Part shown: positions 7,257 through 15,529 of the stretch, in pieces
Position numbering within the stretch: position 1 is the first letter of the stretch
Layout of the letters: every line of letters begins with the position of its first letter
NCBI GenBank assembly: GCA_910584055.1
Contig: CAJTZS010000062.1
Coordinates: 1 to 19,705 of the forward strand
Reading direction: 5' to 3'
Source of the DNA: an uncultured Muribaculaceae bacterium
Lineage (GTDB): Bacteria; Bacteroidota; Bacteroidia; Bacteroidales; Muribaculaceae
DNA: 19,705 nucleotides
The notes under the pieces: model-generated
Told to the model about the DNA's origin: nothing
The model's input: the letters and a program-made list of their open reading frames with translations, nothing else
The model's database searches: none
Program-made: the position numbers and the translations under genes

Positions 7257-7664
7257 ATGAAACAACAGGACATATATCCCTTTTCATCGGTAAATATCCG
7301 TCTGACAGCGGAAGCCGTGGAATGGCTTTCGGGAACAACGACCGATAACGACAGCAAGGAAATCCCAAACATGGCAATCTTCAATGAATTGCTCAAAGAT
7401 ATGAGAACATCAGCCGGATATGACGGCTCATTCCGCAGACCGCTGAATCTGAAACCCGGTCAGGCGCAATTCTCGGAAATCGGCCTTGCTGATAACTGGA
7501 ATCTCGGACGGAAAAAGATGCACAATATCCTGTCAAGAATGGAAGCCGCAGGTCTTGTCAGCATATACAATTCCCGTGTCGGGTCGGCTATCTCGTTCAC
7601 CTGCATATCCTGTTGGGAGAACCCCGACGGAGAGACCGTAATCAACAGATTCTTTGCAGATTGA
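7257..7664 (+). CDS. Hypothetical protein with winged-helix-like C-terminal region
   Basis: A 135-residue soluble protein found just before the transfer-origin region. The N-terminal half (about 1-60: VNIRLTAEAVEWLSG...) is unfamiliar. The C-terminal half (about 70-120) includes FSEIGLADNWNLGRKKMHNILSRMEAAGLVS followed by a short strand pair, which resembles a winged helix (recognition helix, then wing). A DNA-binding accessory or regulator of the mobilization module is plausible, and the two palindromes upstream could be its own operator. The start is the first ATG in frame, with no competing upstream start. Family not named. Confidence 0.75.
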   Translation: MKQQDIYPFSSVNIRLTAEAVEWLSGTTTDNDSKEIPNMAIFNELLKDMRTSAGYDGSFRRPLNLKPGQAQFSEIGLADNWNLGRKKMHNILSRMEAAGLVSIYNSRVGSAISFTCISCWENPDGETVINRFFAD

Positions 7665-7743
7665 GCAGACTAATCCGATGTGCGACCAAGAGCATGGGAA
7701 ACAGGGCGTGAAGGCAGGTCTTTTGAGAAGTGTTGCGAGATAT

Positions 7744-7784
7744 GTTTTGGTGTTACACCCGGCTTCGCCCGGTTGCACCAAAAC
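7744..7784 (+). other. Candidate oriT inverted repeat
   Basis: GTTTTGGTG (7744-7752) and CACCAAAAC (7776-7784) form a perfect 9-bp inverted repeat around a GC-rich 23-nt centre that contains the direct repeat CCCGG twice. It lies in a gene-free, GC-rich 207-bp stretch (7665-7871) directly upstream of the MobC-like and relaxase genes, where mobilizable elements usually keep their transfer origin. The nick position cannot be told by eye. Confidence 0.5.
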
Positions 7785-7871
7785 GCCTCGCCCCTCCCTC
7801 CGGTCAGGGTCATGGCCGCTCGCAGGCTCGCACCCGATAATCAGTTATACCAATCATGGAATATCCTTTTT

Positions 7872-8327
7872 ATGACCAATACAGACAATAGACCCGGCAA
7901 CAATGCCGGAAAGACGAAGCGGAAGAAGCTGCCGCCGGAGGCTGTGCGCTCATGTACCGTCACCACGAAGATGACAGCCGCAGAGCGTGAGAAGATACAC
8001 GCCACAGCCGCCAGATGCAACCTGACACCGAGCGACTATATGAGGCAACGGGCATTGGGTTATGAACCACCATCGGCTCTTACAGCCGAGGAATCGGCAC
8101 TACTTCACAACCTTGACGGCTGCCGTGTCGATATACTCAACTTCGCCAACGCCCTTGCCGGAATGAAACAAGACAAGAGAATCATACTTTTTCAAAAAGT
8201 CTCCTTCATGCTCGACTGGTACAGGCAGATCGTGCCGATAACCAACGCCGTAACCGAGTTTCTGAACTCCGTGATAAATGGTGGCCGATTGAGTTCACGC
8301 ACAAGGAAAAATCTCACACAAATTTGA
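7872..8327 (+). CDS. MobC-like relaxosome accessory protein
   Basis: This 151-residue protein matches the pattern of plasmid mobilization relaxosome (MobC-like) proteins. A basic N-terminus (KTKRKKLPPEAVR, 14-26) is followed by a ribbon-helix-helix-like segment (28-62: SCTVTTKMTAAEREKIHATA, turn, LTPSDYMRQRALG) and a helical C-terminal domain (about 75-140). Such proteins bind oriT and help the relaxase open the DNA. I start at the ATG at 7872: the frame is open upstream to 7680, but that stretch crosses the oriT-like repeat and has no protein character. The relaxase gene begins 4 bp after the stop, so the two are coupled. Confidence 0.85.
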   Translation: MTNTDNRPGNNAGKTKRKKLPPEAVRSCTVTTKMTAAEREKIHATAARCNLTPSDYMRQRALGYEPPSALTAEESALLHNLDGCRVDILNFANALAGMKQDKRIILFQKVSFMLDWYRQIVPITNAVTEFLNSVINGGRLSSRTRKNLTQI

Positions 8328-8331
8328 AATC

Positions 8332-9528
8332 ATGATAGCGAAAGCAAAATCAATATCGCACGGCATAAACGCCCTGAACTACATAACGGGCGTGTCGGCG
8401 AACAAGAAACACCCGGAGAGAATCTTCCATATCTGCGACAGCTTCCTCCCTCCCGGCATCGATCCGTTGGGAATTTGGAACTCTGTCAGACTTAATTCCT
8501 TGTGCCACCCGCGCATGAGGAACAATCTCATAAGAATAGAGATCAGTCCTGCAAAGGAGCATACACGCGACTTCACTTCCGAGGACTGGAAACAGCTATG
8601 GCTGGATTTCGTGGCGGAGTTTGACCGTCAGGAGATGAAAGGCAAAAACGGTAGTATCCTCTCCCAGAGAACCAATCTCGCCGGAAGCAAGTCAACCGTG
8701 TGGCTGCACCTCGAATCCGACAGCGGCATTCCACACCTCCATGCCATTGTAAGCCGTCTTGACGGGAACGGGGACATCAACAATGACAACAACATCCACC
8801 TGCGGGCACAACGGGCGGCTGAACGTGTCGCGAGAAAACGGGGATGGCGGACAGCGGCCAACATACACGATGTAAACCGACAGACCGTAAGCCGTGACTG
8901 CCTCGATGTCCTGCGCCAAATGGGAAAATGGTCACTTGAAGATTACTTTGCCAGGCTTGAAGCGAAAGGATATGATGTCAAGGTCAGGAAAGATGACAAG
9001 GGTGTTGCCAGAGGCTATATCCTGAAAAAAGGAAACGCAAAATTCAAGGCATCCGAGTTAGGCAAAGGCCGCAACCTCATGGCATCCAAACTTGAAGGCA
9101 CATGGAAAAAGTTGCACACGGCACAGGAACAACGGATAAGAACCGACAGTAGGGATTCCAACATTCGACCGGACTATACCATTTATAGATCCGACACCAA
9201 ACGTATCGAGTTTGAGCATGAGGGTGAATCTTATTCCTGTTTTATCCCGGAACAAGTCATGCGCGTGTTCGATGACGAGTTTGATTACCGGGAGGTGGAG
9301 AACTGGGCCGACCTTATCAACGAGGCGTGTTATCACTTTGTGGTTGTGATGAGCTTCATGTCGTTTCTCAACACACCCGTCTATGTTTCCGGCGGTGGTG
9401 GAGCATCGAACAACGACCTCCCGAGGAAGCGTGACGACATCGAGGAAGAGATAGCCCGCGCCCGTCGTTGTGCCGCAGCCGCCCGGTCAAAGATAGGAAT
9501 TATAAGAAGAAAAGGAATCAGAAGATAA
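8332..9528 (+). CDS. MOB-family relaxase (relaxase/mobilization nuclease)
   Basis: A 398-residue relaxase that should nick oriT and pilot single-stranded DNA during mobilization. Motif I is SISHGINALNYITG with the probable nucleophile Y17. The metal-binding histidine motif is IPHLHAIVSRLDGNGDI, with H135 and H137, and H126 in WLHLE as a possible third ligand. The relaxase domain fills about 1-240, followed by a charged linker, a C-terminal domain of unknown role and a basic tail. Lengths and motifs fit Bacteroides mobilization proteins. No coupling protein or mating-pair genes occur in the window, so a co-resident conjugative element would be needed. Upstream is the MobC-like gene; a small membrane protein follows. 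Confidence 0.9.
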   Translation: MIAKAKSISHGINALNYITGVSANKKHPERIFHICDSFLPPGIDPLGIWNSVRLNSLCHPRMRNNLIRIEISPAKEHTRDFTSEDWKQLWLDFVAEFDRQEMKGKNGSILSQRTNLAGSKSTVWLHLESDSGIPHLHAIVSRLDGNGDINNDNNIHLRAQRAAERVARKRGWRTAANIHDVNRQTVSRDCLDVLRQMGKWSLEDYFARLEAKGYDVKVRKDDKGVARGYILKKGNAKFKASELGKGRNLMASKLEGTWKKLHTAQEQRIRTDSRDSNIRPDYTIYRSDTKRIEFEHEGESYSCFIPEQVMRVFDDEFDYREVENWADLINEACYHFVVVMSFMSFLNTPVYVSGGGGASNNDLPRKRDDIEEEIARARRCAAAARSKIGIIRRKGIRR

Positions 9529-9539
9529 CCGATTTTATC

Positions 9540-10040
9540 ATGGCACTTAAAAAGATTGATGTCTCCGACATAGACAACGCGATAGCCGAGACGAGAGACG
9601 ACGAGCTGCGGCAGAAAGAAATCGAGGCGCAGAGCGACCTCGCCCTGCAAATCCGGCTCTTCATGAAGGAGGCTCCGTATATCATCAATGAAATCCGGGA
9701 AGCAGCCTCGCCGATGGACGCTTGTAAATTCTCATCGGCAGTCAGCGGCAATCTCCAGAAGTCTGCAACCGAAATGGCAAAAACCTTCAATGCCAATGTC
9801 AAGCCGATGGTCGATAAGATGGAGACCGCAAGGAACAGCGTCATCATCCCGGCACTCGCCGCCTACATTATCCTATTTTCCCTGATATGGTTACTCGTAT
9901 TTCTCGCATTGGTGATTTTTGCAAATTTCCATGCGGTACATTCCGAAGAGATAAATTCACTCGTTTCCTTGATTATTTTCTTTTGGGTGGTCACAGTGGC
10001 TCTCATCGTCTATCTTACCAAAAAATTCAAATGGTACTGA
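9540..10040 (+). CDS. Small coiled-coil membrane protein of the mobilization module
   Basis: The ATG at 9540 lies 11 bp after the relaxase stop; an upstream frame to 9468 overlaps the relaxase and is discarded. The 166-residue product has a helical, charged N-terminal part (about 5-100, probably cytoplasmic coiled coil) and two C-terminal transmembrane helices (about 102-128 and 140-160) ending in KKFKWY. Position after the relaxase suggests a role in mobilization, for instance membrane anchoring of the relaxosome or contact with the helper transfer machine, but I recognise no named family. It is the last plus-strand gene and converges with the membrane-protein array. Confidence 0.8.
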   Translation: MALKKIDVSDIDNAIAETRDDELRQKEIEAQSDLALQIRLFMKEAPYIINEIREAASPMDACKFSSAVSGNLQKSATEMAKTFNANVKPMVDKMETARNSVIIPALAAYIILFSLIWLLVFLALVIFANFHAVHSEEINSLVSLIIFFWVVTVALIVYLTKKFKWY

Positions 10041-10082
10041 ACAACAAAATTCCGGTGCCTCGGCTATCTCTTTGATGTTCCA

Positions 10083-10568
10083 TTATTCATATTTACTTAG
10101 TCGTTTATTATCTTTTATGAACCATCGTTTTGAAAGATATGATGATAATAACACCGGGATAATGAGTGACATCGCCCATCCGACACAAATAATAATAGTA
10201 AATTCATTATCTGTAAAGAATTTCCCTTCATCAATAGGTATGTTTTCGGGTCGCATATTTGCAGTGGCCGGATTCCAATCATACATAAATGTCATTATTG
10301 GCGCAATCACCAACAATGAGGAAATAAAATACAAGTATCCTGCAAGTTTCAACCATGAACCACCCTTGTATAGTAGCCAAACAGGGATGCCGCATATCGA
10401 AAAGTAAAACAACAGAACCGGGAACAGCAGTATGAGCATAAAGCCACTCCCCGAATCTATTTCCGCCCTGCCAAATATAAGCAAGCTGCATAACAGGCAA
10501 AACAACAAAACTCCACAAAGTAACATCATTGCCTCGAATTTCCAGAATCTCTTATCGTTCAGTTTCAT
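10083..10568 (-). CDS. MKLxDKRFW-family multi-pass membrane protein (copy 1)
   Basis: A 161-residue membrane protein with about four transmembrane helices (13-32, 43-66, 74-95, 123-145) and a loop at 97-122 (NPATANMRPENIPIDEGKFF). Its opening, MKLNDKRFWKFEAMMLL, closely resembles that of the gene at 15972-16340, and the DNA there is similar too. It is the last gene of the minus-strand array and overlaps its upstream neighbour by 17 bp. No enzymatic motif is visible. Membrane immunity protein is my working guess from context only. Confidence 0.8.
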   Translation of the reverse strand: MKLNDKRFWKFEAMMLLCGVLLFCLLCSLLIFGRAEIDSGSGFMLILLFPVLLFYFSICGIPVWLLYKGGSWLKLAGYLYFISSLLVIAPIMTFMYDWNPATANMRPENIPIDEGKFFTDNEFTIIICVGWAMSLIIPVLLSSYLSKRWFIKDNKRLSKYE

Positions 10569-10570
10569 TG
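10528..10570 (-). repeat. 43-bp DNA similarity shared with 16300-16342
   Basis: The 43 bp covering the start of this gene match 16300-16342 at 34 positions by eye, including the identical block AATCTCTTATC and TTTCATTG at the start codon. This is the only clear DNA-level repeat I find inside the array. It fits duplication or shared ancestry of the 5' ends, with bodies that diverge afterward. Confidence 0.7.
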
Positions 10571-11451
10571 TTGTTGAGGAGTTTACGGGTTGATGTTATT
10601 ATGTCTTTCCATGATGCCGTGTCAAGATCGAAGGAAAGAGCGCGGTCGTAATCATATTCAAGTCCTTTGCCATCGGTGGCTTTCCGTGTCGGTAGAATCT
10701 CCAGGGTGCGCCCGTCATGTTTTAGAAGTACGCTTGTTGAGTGCAGGTAAAGCTGTCGCCATGAACGTTGCTTCATTGCCTTGATTAGTTCCGAGGATTT
10801 CAGTTCCACATACTTATCATGTAGGCTCGCGTGAAATATCATCATCAAGGTATCTTCAAATTCGGCATTGGTGCAATCCAGAGGAACAAATTTAATCGGA
10901 GGGCTGCTCATGAAACATCCGGATATTCTATACCCTGTAAGGAAAATATATTCTTTTGGTGTACAATAAATCATGCACGCCCCCGACCGTTCAAGTTCCG
11001 GACATCGGTCATTATACCGTCTGTGAATCTTCCGCCAACGGATAACCACAAGGAAAATGACAAGAATGACAAATGCAGAAACGAACCCATATGAGGGGCC
11101 GTCGTAATACTGAAATACAGTCATATTATTCTCCGGATTGTCTTTCTGATACACCACGCCAATACTGTCGCCTACGGCAAGGCCATTGGCATGCATACCA
11201 CCATTATATGTAACACCATTCACTGTAAAGCTGTAATATATTATAGGGCCATCGTTGCCTATATAGCCGATATTTGAAATTATAGTTGATGTATGTTCCG
11301 GATTTGCTAACAGAGCATTATATTTACGATTCTGGAAATACGAACCTACGATGAGAAAAGGTACTAAAATCAGCAGCATAGCACCAAATGGTAAGCGAGT
11401 TTCACCCCGCCGCCCGAAGAAAAACCGATATATTTTGCTGTCAGATTTCAT
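10552..11451 (-). CDS. DUF3592-like membrane protein
   Basis: A 299-residue protein with two transmembrane helices (about 24-39 and 122-139) flanking an extracytoplasmic segment that reads like DUF3592: YYSFTVNGVTYNGG, then VGDSIGVVYQKDNPENN. A cytoplasmic C-terminal domain of about 160 residues follows (CTPKEYIFLTG..., KYVELKSSELIKAM, a TSVLLKHDGRTLEILPTRK strand pair), which I do not recognise. DUF3592 proteins have no settled function and appear in several toxin-immunity neighbourhoods. It starts 17 bp after its upstream neighbour's stop and overlaps the next gene by 17 bp. Confidence 0.75.
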   Translation of the reverse strand: MKSDSKIYRFFFGRRGETRLPFGAMLLILVPFLIVGSYFQNRKYNALLANPEHTSTIISNIGYIGNDGPIIYYSFTVNGVTYNGGMHANGLAVGDSIGVVYQKDNPENNMTVFQYYDGPSYGFVSAFVILVIFLVVIRWRKIHRRYNDRCPELERSGACMIYCTPKEYIFLTGYRISGCFMSSPPIKFVPLDCTNAEFEDTLMMIFHASLHDKYVELKSSELIKAMKQRSWRQLYLHSTSVLLKHDGRTLEILPTRKATDGKGLEYDYDRALSFDLDTASWKDIITSTRKLLNNNETER

Positions 11452-11468
11452 GGAAATTAACTACAACG

Positions 11469-11897
11469 TTAACCCTCATTTTCAAGAGTTTCACATATAT
11501 CACGATAAAGCCTATTAAAGAATTGAAATTCAACATTGTCAGAGCATTTGCCCTCTATGGCAAGCATACAATCGTCATCATAGAGCATAGAGAAATCATT
11601 GAAATCTATTTTCAACTTATATATTGAAAAATCTTCTCTGTCCCGAATACTCCTGAAAAACTCAATAAGCGAGTGTAGATTAGTAATCGGGACGGATATG
11701 ATTTCAGAGATATTATTGTCGGATGACTGAATATAGGTCGGTTCATCCGGTTCTGTATTGAAAATTCCTAAGCAATAATTGGATAGCCTTTTTATTGGCA
11801 TCGCTCCAAAAACTTTATCCAATGCAAAGAAATCAACGCCGAGGAATCTCATACTTACCCGGCCATCCTTATATTCGATAGTTATATCATAATTCAT
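11469..11897 (-). CDS. Hypothetical small soluble acidic protein
   Basis: A 142-residue protein with no signal peptide and no membrane helix, one of the few soluble products of the array. It is acidic and alternates strands and helices (YDITIEYKDGRVSMRFLGVDFFALDKVF near the start; LKIDFNDFSMLYDDDCMLAIEG near 95-115). The size, acidity and setting resemble cytoplasmic immunity proteins, but I recognise no family. It starts 2 bp after the preceding stop. Confidence 0.75.
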   Translation of the reverse strand: MNYDITIEYKDGRVSMRFLGVDFFALDKVFGAMPIKRLSNYCLGIFNTEPDEPTYIQSSDNNISEIISVPITNLHSLIEFFRSIRDREDFSIYKLKIDFNDFSMLYDDDCMLAIEGKCSDNVEFQFFNRLYRDICETLENEG

Positions 11898-11899
11898 AC

Positions 11900-12448
11900 T
11901 CAGACGTTTTTATGATTGAACTTCATTATCATAATAGCTGATATGGCGAATACAATCACAGCACCGCCAAAGGCGCCAAGACTCGCCACTGCCATCGTTT
12001 CAAAATCACAGGACTTATTATGAAACCATAGGAAACCTTGATATTGATTAGCCCATATAGCCGAAAACATCAGATTCGAGCAGCCAATAAATAAAGAAAC
12101 TATGTCGGTGGAATATCGAAATACCGCATATCCCAATACCAGTTGGAATATCGGCAAGGTCATACAAACATAAGCGCCCCACTCATAAAACACGGAGCAA
12201 TATAGTATCTGAAGATATGTCGTAACGCATACAACAAAGATGGGAATAACAGTCTTGCGATCATCTTGATTCCATTTTATCAAGACGGCCAAACTTATCA
12301 TTAGAGCTAATAATGTACCAATTACCAAAGTTATTTGCATCTCAATTTCATCGGCATTGGCCTTTGGAACAACCCAAAACATAACCATTGCCTCTATAAG
12401 AAGCAATCCGATCAATAACCATCTCATTCCCGCAGTTATTTTCTCCAT
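11900..12448 (-). CDS. Six-helix membrane protein, unknown
   Basis: A 182-residue integral membrane protein with about six predicted helices (8-27, 37-57, 67-87, 92-110, 115-133, 152-176) and short loops. I start it at the ATG at 12448, which overlaps the preceding gene by 13 bp; the frame is open further upstream but that part lies inside the neighbour. A later ATG at 12427, just past the neighbour's stop, is an alternative. No family recognised and no catalytic motif seen. Confidence 0.75.
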   Translation of the reverse strand: MEKITAGMRWLLIGLLLIEAMVMFWVVPKANADEIEMQITLVIGTLLALMISLAVLIKWNQDDRKTVIPIFVVCVTTYLQILYCSVFYEWGAYVCMTLPIFQLVLGYAVFRYSTDIVSLFIGCSNLMFSAIWANQYQGFLWFHNKSCDFETMAVASLGAFGGAVIVFAISAIMIMKFNHKNV

Positions 12449-13089
12449 CGTGCAGATATTTTGATAACAACAAACCATAAAAGGAATACTAACCCAGACG
12501 ATAGGACAACAGCGAGGATTGTCGCAGGGATTACCCACGACCAACTCTTGTAATAGAATGCCTCCAAGTGCGTTAGCCCAGTCACAACCATCGGTGCTTT
12601 TTCCTTTGCTTCGCTGAATGAATTATATTGCGTTAGGCTGTCGGTCTTGGTATCTATTGCAAAGTAATACTCGCTTCCCGGTGCTTCGTTAACGAAATAT
12701 CGCTGACCATAGATCGAATCCTCTGTAACCTTGATTTTAGTTACCCATTCAATAACGCACGTTCCGTCTTTACTGATATCACCGGTAAAATATTCGCGGT
12801 CGAAGTCATCTGCAAGAGATTCTATCTGATAACCGTTAGGCAAATCGGTCTTATAATAACCGTCCATCCCACACCCGGTGTCAAAGATTGATGCACAGGC
12901 GAAACCTCCGATTAGACAAGTGAAATAGAATGAGTATATAAACACGAATGGCGATAATAATGCCAGTATGGTATTACGTTTCCGATGCTTCTTACTTCGC
13001 CAACATATTATACCGGCCAATGGCAGTGCAATTACCACAGCCAGTAAAGTAAAGATAATCAATTGTATTATAATGCCGAGTAGTATCAT
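12436..13089 (-). CDS. Multi-pass membrane protein, unknown
   Basis: A 217-residue protein. Hydrophobic segments lie at about 2-30 and 40-66, then a largely extracytoplasmic domain of about 115 residues (GYYKTDLPNGYQIESL, GTCVIEWVTKIKV, YYFAIDTKTDSL), and a C-terminal helix at about 185-208. The central domain has the look of a small beta-rich sensor or inhibitor and has the only Cys pair (CG near 72-74) outside membrane segments. The start overlaps the upstream stop by 4 bp. No named family. Confidence 0.75.
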   Translation of the reverse strand: MILLGIIIQLIIFTLLAVVIALPLAGIICWRSKKHRKRNTILALLSPFVFIYSFYFTCLIGGFACASIFDTGCGMDGYYKTDLPNGYQIESLADDFDREYFTGDISKDGTCVIEWVTKIKVTEDSIYGQRYFVNEAPGSEYYFAIDTKTDSLTQYNSFSEAKEKAPMVVTGLTHLEAFYYKSWSWVIPATILAVVLSSGLVFLLWFVVIKISARWRK

Positions 13090-13880
13090 TGTTTGCTGTT
13101 TGATTGGTTTTTATTTCTACTTTTTAGAAATTCATCTTTACCGACAAAGATCTGGGCACCGAACACGCCGCCCCAAAACTCAAAGACGGTGGAATCGTTA
13201 TAGACAATCAGGCACTCATTGGCATTTATGCTATCCTGTTGTTGACGGGTTAGCGGATGGTGGTATAGACGAAATGAGTACAACCCCATTCCAATGCGTC
13301 GGAATCGGATAGTTGAATACTCCGAATTTGGGTAATTGTTGACATCTATACCTATGCAGCCCAAGTAGTCCAAACGTTCTTTTAGTTTCTTCATTTCAAA
13401 TTCACTCAGGATATCGGATTGTGACATTTCATCGTTATCAAATTCGACAACCAGCCGTGTGCTGTCAGGTAGCATGTTACGATAATGATCTGCTGTATTC
13501 CACATCCAAAAAACAGGTTCTCCGTTGTAACATTCTGCCATAATGAAGGCATCGCACTTCTGAGGAGGTTGATTTGCAATATAGATAATCATGCTCAATA
13601 GTAGTAAATCGACTATATGGAACCATAAAAGAATCCTATCGGTTTTTGTGCGTCGCCATACAGCCTTGACAAAAGAATAAACCCAGAAACCGACAAGAGG
13701 AATTGTAATAAAGAAAAATAAAAAAGCGGCTAAAAATGCGACTCCAAAATCATCTTCATTGATTTCTTCAATCGCTATCACAAGCAGCCACACCGTGACA
13801 ACAGCCACGGCAATATACCGCATGAACCGCAGAAATACCTGCTTCTTGGTCATTGACTTATTTGTCGGATATTCCTTCAT
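13086..13880 (-). CDS. Membrane protein with C-terminal extracytoplasmic domain, unknown
   Basis: A 264-residue protein with three N-terminal helices (about 20-38, 47-71, 83-102) followed by a domain of about 160 residues (CDAFIMAECYNGEPVFWMW..., RRIGMGLYSFRLYHHPL, ECLIVYNDSTVFEFWGGVFGAQIFVGK). The C-terminal block reads like a conserved family I have seen in Bacteroidales accessory clusters but cannot name. An alternative start is the internal ATG at 13853. It begins 8 bp after the preceding stop and overlaps the next gene by 4 bp. Confidence 0.8.
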   Translation of the reverse strand: MKEYPTNKSMTKKQVFLRFMRYIAVAVVTVWLLVIAIEEINEDDFGVAFLAAFLFFFITIPLVGFWVYSFVKAVWRRTKTDRILLWFHIVDLLLLSMIIYIANQPPQKCDAFIMAECYNGEPVFWMWNTADHYRNMLPDSTRLVVEFDNDEMSQSDILSEFEMKKLKERLDYLGCIGIDVNNYPNSEYSTIRFRRIGMGLYSFRLYHHPLTRQQQDSINANECLIVYNDSTVFEFWGGVFGAQIFVGKDEFLKSRNKNQSNSKQ

Positions 13881-13888
13881 GAGCTGGA

Positions 13889-14455
13889 TTATAGCGATAG
13901 TTTTTCGGTACTTAAATCAATGGTTACGGTAATCTCGTCCGGAGGCAGGCCCTTGTATTGCACATATTGCCCCACATACTCCGGAGTGTATTCTGTTGTG
14001 AGATATATAGTGACGGTCTTTCGCCCATTCTGCCAGACACCAAAGTATTGTTTGAAATACCGGTCAATAGGATGCATCTTTATTATCCTATCGGCGGATG
14101 ATGTATTGCCGGATTCAACGCATTTGTACCCGCCTCCATTTCTGATTATTTCTTTCGGAAATGAGGATTCCAAAACCCATTTTGCGGTTTCATAATCTTC
14201 TATATCAATATCAAAGACTGAATCTTTGTCGTAAAAATTCTTTATGGCTTCTTCCTTGCTGATAATTATGTCTTTATATTCCGATTGTTCATTATGTCTA
14301 TCATCAAAAGCAGCCTGATTGATTGTGTTGATGTCCTTCTCTCTATAATGAGCCGTATTGTAGCCCATATGATAAATTGCGACAATGGAAACGGCTATCA
14401 CTATGACGATAAAGGTAGCGATGGAATATGCAATTATTTTTCCAGCCTTTTTCAT
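13889..14455 (-). CDS. Single-pass membrane-anchored protein, unknown
   Basis: A 188-residue protein with one N-terminal membrane helix (about 7-30) and a periplasm-facing domain of about 155 residues. That domain includes ISKEEAIKNFYDKDSVFDIDIEDYETAKWVL and a strand-rich end (GRKTVTIYLTTEYTPEYVGQYVQYKG). No lipobox. Anchored with the domain outside the cytoplasm, it could meet periplasmic toxins, but that is inference. No family recognised. It starts 1 bp after the preceding stop. Confidence 0.75.
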   Translation of the reverse strand: MKKAGKIIAYSIATFIVIVIAVSIVAIYHMGYNTAHYREKDINTINQAAFDDRHNEQSEYKDIIISKEEAIKNFYDKDSVFDIDIEDYETAKWVLESSFPKEIIRNGGGYKCVESGNTSSADRIIKMHPIDRYFKQYFGVWQNGRKTVTIYLTTEYTPEYVGQYVQYKGLPPDEITVTIDLSTEKLSL

Positions 14456-14456
14456 A

Positions 14457-14705
14457 TCATGACAAGTATTTGATTACTATAAAAAAGAAGATGCCAAAGA
14501 AGATTACAAACCCGAAAAAGGTGTTGACAAAGGCGTTGTCAAAGTTTGCGAGAACCGTATCTTTCGGATTATCGTAACGCAGGCTTTTATATGTTACTTT
14601 CTTCCCGAGGATTATTCGCATGAAGAAATACCGGAGGCCCGCTCCGATATGCCGGAAGATTGAACCAAGTATCGAGGACATAAACATTTCAATTAAAGCC
14701 TCCAT
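14457..14705 (-). CDS. Small membrane protein (82 aa)
   Basis: An 82-residue protein with an amphipathic N-terminal half (about 8-34, SILGSIFRHIGAGLRYFFMRIILGKK), a short polar middle (TYKSLRYDNPKDT) and a strongly hydrophobic C-terminal helix (60-79). The pattern 'basic GSIFRxxGAxxRxxFxRxI, polar loop, FxNxFVNTxxG' resembles small hypothetical proteins that recur in Bacteroidetes accessory loci; I know no function. It starts 9 bp after the preceding stop. Confidence 0.7.
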   Translation of the reverse strand: MEALIEMFMSSILGSIFRHIGAGLRYFFMRIILGKKVTYKSLRYDNPKDTVLANFDNAFVNTFFGFVIFFGIFFFIVIKYLS

Positions 14706-14714
14706 GCCAATTAG

Positions 14715-15158
14715 TTAATTGAGTGTTTGCCGATAGAAAACAGCATCCGGATCCACTTCTCCGCAAGTGACAAGATTATAGTCAGATGGGATATAAATGG
14801 TGTCGCCTATGGTGACAATAGGGGTCGGCACATTCAGATTACCACTAAATTTCCATTCTTTCCCGTCACTATTTCGACGCAAACCTCTTGATGTTATCCA
14901 CGGCCCGAAAGTAGAGCGCAAAAAAGTATAGTCTGATTCAAAACATATCACATTGTCCAGTTCCACAACAACCGTATCTACAAGGGATACGATTGTCTGT
15001 TCTCCCCACCAGATTAGAGTATCCTGAACCTCTTTCGGCAGTTCAGAGAACATCACAGGCTCGCCATCGTTATAGTCAATACTTCGGGAGCAACCGGCTA
15101 TTATCATTAATGACAATATTGCCATTGCAATGGTTATATGTATTTTATTACCTTTCAT
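14715..15158 (-). CDS. Small lipoprotein, unknown
   Basis: A 147-residue protein with a clear lipoprotein signal: positive MKGNK, a hydrophobic core and the lipobox IIAGC (Cys23), so the mature protein is lipid-anchored in the envelope. The mature part is beta-rich (TIVSLVDTVVVELDNVICF, PIVTIGDTIYIPSDY). I start at the ATG at 15158, which overlaps the upstream stop as ATGA; the frame runs further upstream only inside the neighbour. No family recognised. Confidence 0.8.
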   Translation of the reverse strand: MKGNKIHITIAMAILSLMIIAGCSRSIDYNDGEPVMFSELPKEVQDTLIWWGEQTIVSLVDTVVVELDNVICFESDYTFLRSTFGPWITSRGLRRNSDGKEWKFSGNLNVPTPIVTIGDTIYIPSDYNLVTCGEVDPDAVFYRQTLN

Positions 15159-15529
15159 TTGAGAACACGTATTGTTACTAAATTCAGCAGAATAGCTCCG
15201 GGGATGGAGATAATTGCGAAGCCTATTGCGAACAGGACAATCCATCCGTTTATCGGGAAAATAAAAGCCGCTATAATGAAATTAACCCCGATAGTGGATA
15301 AATACGCTGAGATGCCTAACCGATAGCTTTTCCTGTCAGGGATGATAAGCCACGCTATCAAAGCCCCGATTATCCAAAACGAAATGATTGTGACAGGAAT
15401 CCCCCAAAATACAACCAATTCACGCCTGAAAACCATATACCACAATCCGCAAGCGATAACGAAAGTCAGTATGCCGCTAATAGTCGCCACACCAATAAAT
15501 TTGCCCGTGTTTTTATCTTTCAGCTTCAT
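15155..15529 (-). CDS. Four-helix membrane protein
   Basis: A 124-residue membrane protein with four helices (about 11-33, 41-63, 72-92, 95-119) and very short loops. The opening MKLKDKNTGKFIG is a weaker version of the MKLxDKRFW opening of two other array members, so distant relation is possible. The ATG overlaps the preceding stop by 4 bp and the next gene starts as ATGA at its stop. No functional motif. Confidence 0.75.
   Translation of the reverse strand: MKLKDKNTGKFIGVATISGILTFVIACGLWYMVFRRELVVFWGIPVTIISFWIIGALIAWLIIPDRKSYRLGISAYLSTIGVNFIIAAFIFPINGWIVLFAIGFAIISIPGAILLNLVTIRVLK

Noticed and set aside
7680..7871. Upstream extension of the MobC-like gene
   Set aside because: The frame is open, but the translation crosses the oriT-like inverted repeat and has no family character; the ATG at 7872 gives the normal protein.
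10041..10082. Bidirectional terminator between the convergent operons
   Set aside because: Only a 3-bp GC stem is visible; too weak to call.
870..10082. att direct repeats bounding the mobilizable element
   Set aside because: I compared 870-1020 with 10040-10100 by eye and found no convincing shared core.
10072..10407. Plus-strand open frames within the minus-strand array
   Set aside because: They are antisense to well-formed membrane-protein genes and show no protein character.
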